Origin: Sipunculus nudus
Lineage: Eukaryota; Annelida; Sipuncula; Golfingiida; Sipunculidae
Direction of reading: 5' to 3'
Length of the DNA stretch: 64,000 bases
Assembly: GCA_026874595.1 (NCBI GenBank)
Contig: CM049307.1
Coordinates: 55,325,870 to 55,389,869, forward strand
Positions 37,538 to 46,877 of the stretch are shown here, piece after piece (within the stretch, counting starts at the first letter, position 1; each line of letters starts with the position of its first letter). The notes under the pieces are model-generated. The model saw only the letters and a list, made by a program, of their open reading frames with translations, was not told where the DNA came from and made no database searches. The translations under genes and the position numbers were made by a program.

Positions 37538-39897
37538 ATGCTGGCCTCCTTCAAATTTGGAAATTTGGGGCTGTTTGCCGAAGACCAAAGCCTGGACTTC
37601 AAGCCTGCAAAGGATGCAAAAGGAAATTTTGGAATTTTGATAGGGGCAAATGCAACCGGCAAGAGCAGTTGTATTGACTTCATAGGGCTCTGTATGTCAA
37701 GTAACGTCATAAACAGCAAATCCAGAATTGATCTAGAGAAACTTGGATGGGCACTCGCCTGTTTCAAAGTTGACAGAGATACATTGTATACGTGTGAAGG
37801 CCGTAACACCATTGAAGCAGCATTTGGGAATCTAGGAGTAGATAACAATGTACTAAGTCTGTGGACAGGTGTTATCTTCGACGACAGATTCAATCGTACA
37901 GTACGATTTATTCAGCTGGATAAACATGTTGGCCCTGTGTGTCTAACAGAGGTGGTGACTTCACTGACTGGCAAAGAACCAAGAACCATTTATCAAAGCT
38001 ATGAAAAACCCATTGTGGTTAATGGAGAAATACCAATGCCATATCCAGATGACCTATTGGACAGTGACGAGGCACATGACCAAAGCACGGGGGATATATA
38101 CTCATCGTTACTAGATGTGATAAGTGTGATCACCTGTAGGTTTGATCACATGGGTGTATGGGTCACAAACAACACAAGAAATACGCAGTCCTTTGTCCAA
38201 AATGAAACGTGCAAAACCAGTGAAGCATTAATGTTGGATCTCCTACAAAATGTGGATTTAAATAGAAAAGAACGAAGTATGAGAAACTTGCTGCAAGGCT
38301 AACAATTTCCAGTGACTGGAAATTTACTGTCAACAACTTTGGGCAGCTGAAGGTGTCCAATTTGTCTGAACGCCGTTCCGATTTGGGCAGAGTGCCAACA
38401 GGGGTGTATCAGGCCCATCTGATTGCCTTGTTGCTGACCACAGCAGATGATTTTTCAACTGTTATAATTGATGACCCTAGGGTGGACCCAGAAATGACTG
38501 AAAATCTCAGAGAGACAATTATTGACTTTGTAAAGAAGAATCATGTCTCGGTCATCATAGCTACTCATGCAGAGCAGTTTGTTTCACGGGCAACATGGCA
38601 ACATGTTTATCGTTTTGGCAAATGTAATTCACATACTTTATTTTGTCATGACTTGCCAGCAACTGAGTTAGATGAACTGAGGGCTTTCTGCGTAGATGAA
38701 GTCCGCAAGTGGTTCTGTTGCCGTTCTCTGATTTTAGTCGAAGGCATCACAGATAAGATTGTCCTTGAAGCTTTGCTATGCATTCTGAGAGAAATGGATA
38801 AATACCAAAAACTAGCAGGTGCTAAGGTTGTTCAGTGTAAAGGAAATGGGAATTTGGGAAAGGTAAATGAATTTTTGAAAGAATTTAGAATTCCTACGCT
38901 CAGTGTGTATGATGCTGATGCACTTGGGAAAAAGGCAAGTGAGAAAATGTGGGTGATGGAAAACACTCGTGCATTCATTAGATTATGTGAAAAGGATGGA
39001 ATGCCAGAAGTAGTCCAGGTCGACATTGGGAAGGGCGTTGGACAAGCCATTCGAATAATGTTAAACAAATCCTATGTGAGACAAGAAAGACATCCTGAGA
39101 TATTTTGTTTCGAAGCAAATACAATCAAGCATTTTGAGAAAAAATCAATCAAGGTAAACCAATGTTATATTACATTTGGACGAAATTAAATGAGTGTCCT
39201 GAAAGTAAACATTTGTGTGAGGCTATTCAATTTGTTTTGACGCGAGGTGGCCTCCTCCAGAAAGAATTAGCTGACAAGTTACCCATGTACGACTCAGACC
39301 AGATTGCTAAGGAAGTTGCCCAAATGGTCAAAGCGGTAACTGACACAGACCGTTATAATTACAACATGTCTGAAATCAGATATCTGCTTGTTGTAGAACA
39401 TTTGTTGTCTGCTGTATGGACAATCAGAAGCAATGACTCGGATGAACAAAATGGCGTCCGTGACAGTAAAACATCCGGTGTACCTGATGGATGTTCCAAC
39501 AGTAAAGGACAGAAGGATCAGAAAGAACGCCCTTTTTACTGGGGATGTGGAACCATTGAAGATGTAATAAATATTACACTCAGAAGAAAATATCATTATT
39601 CGGACCCTCCCAGACCGTGGCTGATTCAGTCCTTAGAGACTGAAGGGACCTACAAGAGACAGAATTGTATCTGGTTCTGTCAAAAAAGCACTTTAGGGAA
39701 AATAGATGCTCTCAGCCATGCAGACTTGACTGATCTGTGTTACATGTTGATAGGTGATCAGGAAAACCAATATTTTCAGAAATTTTTGGAATACCTCTTG
39801 GCAAATTACCAAGGTAATGATGCTCGAGGACGGGGATGAGGCTTATGAAAGTGACAAGGAACATGAAGCAGGTTATGAAAGTGACGACTGCGAATGA
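37538..39897 (+). pseudogene. OLD-family ATPase/TOPRIM paralogue, frameshifted
   Basis: The start ATG at 37538 directly follows a splice acceptor (TTTATGTTTTCCAG|AAAATG), as in the intact gene. Segment 1 (to about 38275) has FGILIGANATGKSS, the Walker A. A 1-nt frame change then leads to KYEKLAARLTISSDW. Segment 2 (to about 39165) has a weak signature (RVPTGVYQ), Walker B STVIIDDPRVDP with Asp in place of the usual Glu, VSVIIATHAEQF, and TOPRIM motifs SLILVEGITD and LSVYDADA. A second frame change near 39160 leads to MLYYIWTKLNE. Segment 3 holds FYWGCGTIEDVINITLR and CIWFCQKS. A possible third shift near 39815 opens an acidic tail (GDEAYESDKEHEAGYESDD) ending at 39897. Most likely a young pseudogene, since motifs are preserved; sequencing error is the alternative. 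AATAAA is at about 40500. Confidence 0.75.
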
Positions 39898-42800
39898 TTG
39901 TAGTGACCAGGACTGCGAAGATGACGGTGAAAGACGACATTGAATTGATGACTTGGACGAATGGGTAACAATTACTGGATTTAAGAAATTTTGGTATTTG
40001 TCAGTATTGATTAATTTAATTCGGGAATAGTAGGAAAGCCATCATAAATGAGAGGACATATTTAATCATTATACAATTGGTATCATCTGTTTATATTTTG
40101 AACAGTCATTTTGTTTGATTTTTGCTTTACTGGCAATTCTCCGAGTCTTTCAAGGTAATATATTCCATAAACAATAATTTCATTTTAGTTTTCGATATAG
40201 AAGTAGGAAAGTGATTTGTTGACTTAAGCAAAGAAGGTTAAAATATACAAATTCAGTGGTTCAGTGTAAAGTTATAAGATCATACTTCATTTAGATAGAA
40301 TAACAGCTTCATATTACGTGACAGGGATCGAAATGAATTAGATTTTATAGCTTGCAGCTCGAAATGTTATCGTAGTGGATAAAGTCAGTATTATGCTTAA
40401 AGCATAGACCATGCAAAGCAGTGTCCTCGGGAATTAAATAAATTCAGAACATATCAAAAACTTATATTTTCAACTGCATGCAGTTTTTTTTATTTTATGA
40501 AATAAAAGATTTATTTGACAAACAAAGGCGTGTGGCTTTTTTGTGAAATTGAAGAAAAAAAACAATGTTGCAGCTGTGTCAGGTAACAGCTGTTTAGTCT
40601 CTCAAGCAGTGGTTGCAGATGTCACTGATGGATGGGTAACAAAGTCCCAAGGTTTGACCATAATCATAAGGATATACAGTAAAAGTGGGACCTGTGTAAT
40701 AAGACTACCCCTGGGGCTGACGAACAGTGGTCCTAATTCACAAGTGATCTTTTCAGGCAGGTCAGCCAACGACAAAAAGTGGGAATATTTTATGTATGGT
40801 TGTGTGTTTGCCATATGATGAACACCTGTCGCGTGACCATTCGTTGGCAAAGTTCAGGAAGGTGATTATACTATCCCCATCTACTGGCAGTTTTGTGTAT
40901 TATGTTCATTTCTTCAGACTTAGGGCTGGCTGACCACGGACGATTGCATATAGTAACTGGCTTAAACGGTTTTCCATAAACTTTATAATTAAACATTACC
41001 TTTATTTGTTTTATTTAGCGAGGCATTTTTTATTTAGCGGTACCCTGCATCCATTCAGTGTAGACGTGCACAAAACATTTTATAACCAACAACTCTTGAA
41101 TTCGGTTCCGCAGAAAGTTGGAAACTATACCATTTATAATATTCTTCACATGGTTGTTATAAGGTAATTGCCTAAACACCAGCATTGTTAATTCATCGAA
41201 GATGTCTACTGTCCACTTTTTTTTAATTATTCTGGTATATGACAAGGGCAGACTTCATTGGACAACACGGAAAGATAAGTTCGGATTACTGTTTAGAATA
41301 AGTAATTAAAGTGATAGATATGCTGGATATTTGTAGCAACAAGGGATGATTAATTTGTTCTGTTAAACAGGAAATAAAATTATTAATTTGAAAACTATTT
41401 TAAAATATTAATAATATTTATAGTATCAGCGTCATTTTGAATATGATGCTGTATATGATAAAATATTTCATGACTGTCTTTGATGATATACCAAGTAAAA
41501 ACAATCTCATTCTACCATCTCTAGATGTTAATAAAATCAGCAGTCATCCAGCAATTAGGTTTACAAAAATAATTAAAATTGCAGTTGTTACGGAACCTAA
41601 TAACAACAGATCACGTAGTCGTGACGAGCATAAATTTTGTTCCGGAGATAAATAAAAATCAGATTCTGTAACACTAGGCAGCGTGAATTTGGCTAAATAG
41701 GCACTCCCGATAAGGAAAACCAGTTAGATTTTAGATAAGATATGTTCAAATGACGTTAAGGGGAGTGGGCCGTCAGTGCTTATATTGACCCCCCCCCCCC
41801 CCCCCAAATTGTGTCAGCTGGTCTGCTGGTGAGCAACATCGTCAGATATTTGGGAAAAAAATAATAGTATGATAGATAATTGATTGCTCACTTTTTATTC
41901 CCTCACATACCTCGGACAATAATTGGACTGAATAATGGCCTAGAATTCAAGTATGATGACCTTTTTCATGATTTCGGGCGATACGTCTTAGCAGGTACAT
42001 GTATTTAAATTTCAGTGACTGACAGCAACGCCATCTTGCGGCCCCTTTTTACATTCCGGTTCGGTCTTAAAATATGATTGGCGGTGTTCTGCTGCACTTA
42101 AAAAGTGAATAATATACATCTACGACTGATCATATGTACAGAACAAGCAGATTTAAGTTATCAAGAAAGGACCTGCACGTGGGATCCGAAAGGCCCTGTA
42201 TACTAGTATATTTACTGTTTATAACATATATTAATATCATAATTACTTTCACTGTCTGAATTTCTAATTAAACAAATCCGCCCGAACTCTTTTATTTACA
42301 TTTATGGTATAGGTTCTGCCAAGTTTTAAACTTTAATATGTTTTAAATAAATGCTGAGATTTATAGATATTGTATTATGGAATTCGATATATATTTAATA
42401 TCGTGAACGCCGAAAAAGTCGCATGTAGGAAATAACGTCACTACAATTCAAGTCACAAAAAAGAAAAGCTAAAAGTCACATTTATTAAAATGAATTACCC
42501 TAATACACCAAAAGAAAACGGAAAATTTCCACAGAATTTGTGGAAATGCTTCAAAGTGAGTGTTTACGTATATATATGGCCATGTGAACCCTGCGGATTG
42601 ACTTATTCATAATTTTGATAACTGATACACATATTGTTGGAAAACACTAGCTGTTGTTGTTTTGTACACTATTGTTTTAATTTATTGCTGAATATTCAAA
42701 TCAATTTATATTATTTTTTCATTCAAATGAAGTCATTGAGTACTGCAGACTTTATATTAATTTGTTGTTTGTTAAAAATATTGGAATATGTTGAATTTAT

Positions 42801-43336
42801 TCTTACTGAAAATATTTAAAAGGAAATACGAAGGCAACATTAATGTTCAAGTTATTGGTATTTCCACTTATGCCATTGGCAGTAGATAATTGTAGTTTGG
42901 TAAGTGGTAACTATAGGCATCATTCAGCCCTGAACAACTTGATTAAAAAAAAACTGGAAAGGTCATACTACCAGCAAAACATGGTACTGTCTTCCATTCA
43001 CAAAAATGGTCATTCATTATATATATATAAAAAAAAAAACTCCGATTTTTTTTTAATAGTTTCATTTTGATTTTACCTTTAATTCATTTGCGGGTTGAAG
43101 GTGGGCTGAATTTTGGTAAAATTGCAGTGCGGGTCGGGTGAGGGCTGAAACCTAAATGTGCGAAGTGTTTCGGGGCGGGTTTTTTTTTTCAACTGAGGGG
43201 TGGTGCGGGTTTTCCTACATGCGGGGAGGGGCAGTCTCGGGATGAAGGCTTATTTTGCGGGGCGGGTAATATAAATTATATATTTATATAAAATTATATA
43301 TATACGTACTTATGATTTATTAATCATATCACTGAC

Positions 43337-43378
<42 letters not shown>

Positions 43379-44249
43379 GTCTGCTTTTAACCTGAACAAA
43401 CCCAAGCTGTCCATATTTATAAATGTTAAACCACTTTATTTAAACTTTAAGTTATAAACAGCACTTTTTTCATTTTTGAAAATTTTATTTACTTAAACAG
43501 AACGTATGAGCCCATCCTCATTCATAAAATAATTATTGCTTACTATGTTTGATTACACCACTACCCGAGGCAAAAGATATTATACAATGTGGATTGCATA
43601 ATATAAATTACTCAATAAAGCATAAACTAGGCAGCAAAGGCATCAAATCTATGTTTTAGCGAGTTTAAAACGCCAGTACTCAAATTGCAGTAAAATATGA
43701 AAAGTTATATAAAGTGTATTTTTACTGCTCCGAGTTACTAGGATGCATATATCATTTATGATTAAAAAAAAACTACTGATTTATTCTGACCTTACACGTC
43801 AGGTGCCTGTGCATGCCACCATCCTGTCCACCTGGTTTTTTATATTTAGAAAATGCGTAATTAAATATTTTGGAAATAATATCGTACCTCGTTTCCTGTA
43901 AGCAATTTTAAAGCGTTTTATAAGAAATTAGTCTTTTCTGTAGCGACATATTACAACCAACATATGAAAGGTACATGGCAGGGAACAGTGACGACGTCAT
44001 AATAGACGTTAAGCAAAAAAGAGGAACCCAAATTTACGGGAGCAATGACCAAGGGCTGCCGCCCCTGTTTACAGTTAGACTTGAATTCTTCTCGTGCATG
44101 CGCTCCATTGTTATATCATTACTTCACATCGATATCCAGAGAGGATAAACAAAGATCACTTGTTAGGGACGCCATGAACCACGGATAAATATGAGACATG
44201 TCAACCAGGCCGTAAAGTGAATAATACCTATATCACAAGTAGGTATGGT
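39898..44249. other. No gene; AT-rich and repeat fragments
   Basis: Contains the C-run repeat seen also at 21340 (here 41775-41806), a GCGGGT-word region at 43085-43270 and (AT)n at 43342-43376. Frames are short and AT-biased. Confidence 0.5.
43085..43270 (+). repeat. GCGGGT/GGGGCGGG word-repeat tract
   Basis: G-rich strand with at least eight GCGGG or CGGGT words over 185 bp, several in runs that could form G-quadruplexes, in otherwise AT-rich DNA. It is non-coding. Confidence 0.6.
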
Positions 44250-44352
44250 ACTAAAATTATACGCTCCCGAGGCAGCGGAAATCTTGCGCTTCTAAAGAAG
44301 CTACAGATTTTCGCGATGCCTGCTTTGACCGTTTATGATGCACTTAAACACC
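44250..44352 (+). pseudogene. Relic of a third OLD-like gene (TOPRIM segment)
   Basis: One frame reads TKIIRSRGSGNLALLKKLQ then IFAMPALTVYDALKH. This lines up with the pseudogene's AKVVQCKGNGNLGKVNEFL and FRIPTLSVYDADALGK, that is, the Gly loop and the DxD strand of the TOPRIM domain. The second Asp is lost (YDAL). I find no homology on either side. Confidence 0.5.
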
Positions 44353-46877
44353 AGGTGGTGCACATGGGCCTGTCTGCTGGAAAAAAAACTGCTGATGTGA
44401 CAAGCAGCCAACCAAATGCAAGTCAACAAACACTCGACAGGCATCAGGCTCCGCCCAGAAACCACGTGCGGGGCAATTCTCTCTGAGATTGTGACCTGTT
44501 CAAACGGTCGCCGGGGCGATGAGCTGTCACTTAAAACGAAATTAACAACATTGGCTCCGTGTATTCCTCGCTTGGCTGGTAAACCGTGTTGTCTTCCGCA
44601 CAGGGTCTCATCTGATTGGACCAAAATACAGTGCTCCCCTCTGGTGTAGAGATTTAGGATATAAGGTCATAACAAACAGCGCTTACGATTTAGGTAGTTG
44701 GTCTATGGGTAACGCGCTGTGTAAAGAGCGTACTAAAATTACGCATTTTCCTCTTTCAGCAAGTGGTGCAAAGTTTGTGTGGCAAGTTTGTCTTACAGGG
44801 AGATAATCGCGAAAAGTTAGATTGACAGGGGTGGTGGAACGGACTATAGGAACCTACATTTTTTCATCGTATTTAATCAGTTTACATACTAAATTACAGT
44901 ACTACCCTTATGAATACACTTCTATGCACACTTTCTAACGATCTCGCGCAGCCCTCAACAGGGGGCGCTGTCACACACACACACACAAAGCTCCAAACTT
45001 CAAGAAACACAGCAGCGGACTAAGGTGGGGTCGGGAAGGCGGGCGGCTCATATTGCTCGTGAAATAACTTTCTCGTTCGGCGTGAATTCCTTGGTACAGT
45101 ACCATCACAGAGCTGTATTCGGTGTAGTTTCTTTCAATTGCGATAACAAGAGGTGGAATTGACAGGGCATTTATGTGTTCAGTTTCGGAAAAAAATATGT
45201 CACTCAGCAAATAAAGTCTGAACCAAAGTACAATTTTGGATGATCATAAATCGTGTGAACACGAAAAACGAAGTTACCAAATTGCATGTAAATCCTGCAG
45301 TAAAATTATATTTTTCTAGTTACGGAGCACTCCATAATGAACATAACTGTTTGAAGCCAGAGAGATGTTTTGGTTTACCTTAGCAAAGAGGAGAATGTTC
45401 TTGAATGTGTGGCAAAAATGTCCTTTCAATGAATTCATTGATATAACTTAAAGTCTATTTTTGCACAAGCTGTCCAGTTTTGGAAAATTGTTTAGAGGGG
45501 CGGCAAATTCTGCGACCGCCCCAGACGGCACAAACGCTATACACCGCTTAGAAACACTACAACAAATCATAGCACATAAATATATATAGGGTGACCTATT
45601 TTTATTTACATAGAAAATTTACCAGAATATGTAGGTACACGGAGTAAGAACATCCCGGTCTAACGGGATTTGTACACTGCGATGCATCAATTTGTTTGCT
45701 GTAGATTGTGCAAAACCGTGCGTGCCAGTGGGTTATCCTGGATTAATACAGTGAAACCAAGGCGGTTACATATTGGTTAGACAAATATGAAACGTCAATG
45801 TGGAAACTACTTTTAAGCTGTAATCAACATGTACATAAAAAGACACTTGATCAAAAGGTGAAAAAAGTCATTACATTAATCATACACATAAAAAGTAATC
45901 ATCACGTATGGCAATAAATTAACTAAGAAGTACCAAAGCGCCATTTTGAAAAATATATTTTGTTTCAGTTTATTATCTTTTGGCTCTATTAACCCTGAAG
46001 AAGAGTAAACCTCAAATGAAAGCAAAAGTTTTAATATTTCCTGGCCTGAGAAGGATGAATATGATCATTACAATTATTATCGAAGATATTTAAAACTCTC
46101 AGAGACTTACTCAGCATACATGAGGCCTCCGTAGCTTAAACTGACAACCTAATATAAACGTAGCGCTCATGGCCAAAGAAGTCACTAAAATTCAAATATT
46201 ATGTATTTTATTTTAATCGTAAAAAATATGAACAGCAGATTTTAAAGTTCCATAGTAGCTACAGTTTGAGTATTTAACTCAAAGGTTTAAAACTTCAATT
46301 ATTACGAAGAACGTATAATGTTCTCTCAAGAGTATATTGGGTGGTCATTTTTTAAATGCAGCCCACAAAAGGAAAATAATTCTGAACCTAAATATATCTA
46401 TGCAAGTTTATATCAAAACATGCACTGTCACATGATTTGAAAATCCAGCTAATTTCAATCACATTGCATCTTCCAATACCATATGGATTAACTTTCCTAA
46501 TTGAACTGGTAGAATAATTCACAACAAACCTGACTTATTCTGATGATCTACATGATATTACATAACATACCATTAAGGTACCTGTTCAATTATTACAAAT
46601 ACATGTACATCATCAAGAAAGACCGTTTTCCAATGGAGACTTACGTGTTCAAACATTGTTTCAATATTCATTTACAATTATTTAAATTTAAGGTACAAGT
46701 CAGCACGAAATCTTACAGATTTTCATGTCTATTCTTGTGACATTTACAAGATTACACCAGCCACAACAGTTCAAAAGTTTGCAATTGAAAGTTATATATC
46801 ATTGTTTTAAATTTTTTTCCCTACAATATCTTCAATCCATATGAAATTAACCTAATTAGTCCCATACAAATTTCCCT
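44353..46877. other. 3' flank of the intact OLD-like gene; no gene seen
   Basis: Includes a short (CA)n at 44972-44989 and ordinary AT-rich sequence. Two frames of about 80-110 codons near 44300-44650 have no recognisable features. No canonical polyadenylation signal stands out after the gene's stop. Confidence 0.4.

Noticed and set aside
37522-37893. Minus-strand ORF of 123 codons over the OLD pseudogene start
   Set aside because: Antisense shadow of the Walker A segment; no motif of its own.
37499-39839. OLD-like copy as a three-exon intact gene
   Set aside because: At both joins homology continues base to base with a one-nucleotide shift and no GT-AG pair, so introns do not explain the frame changes.
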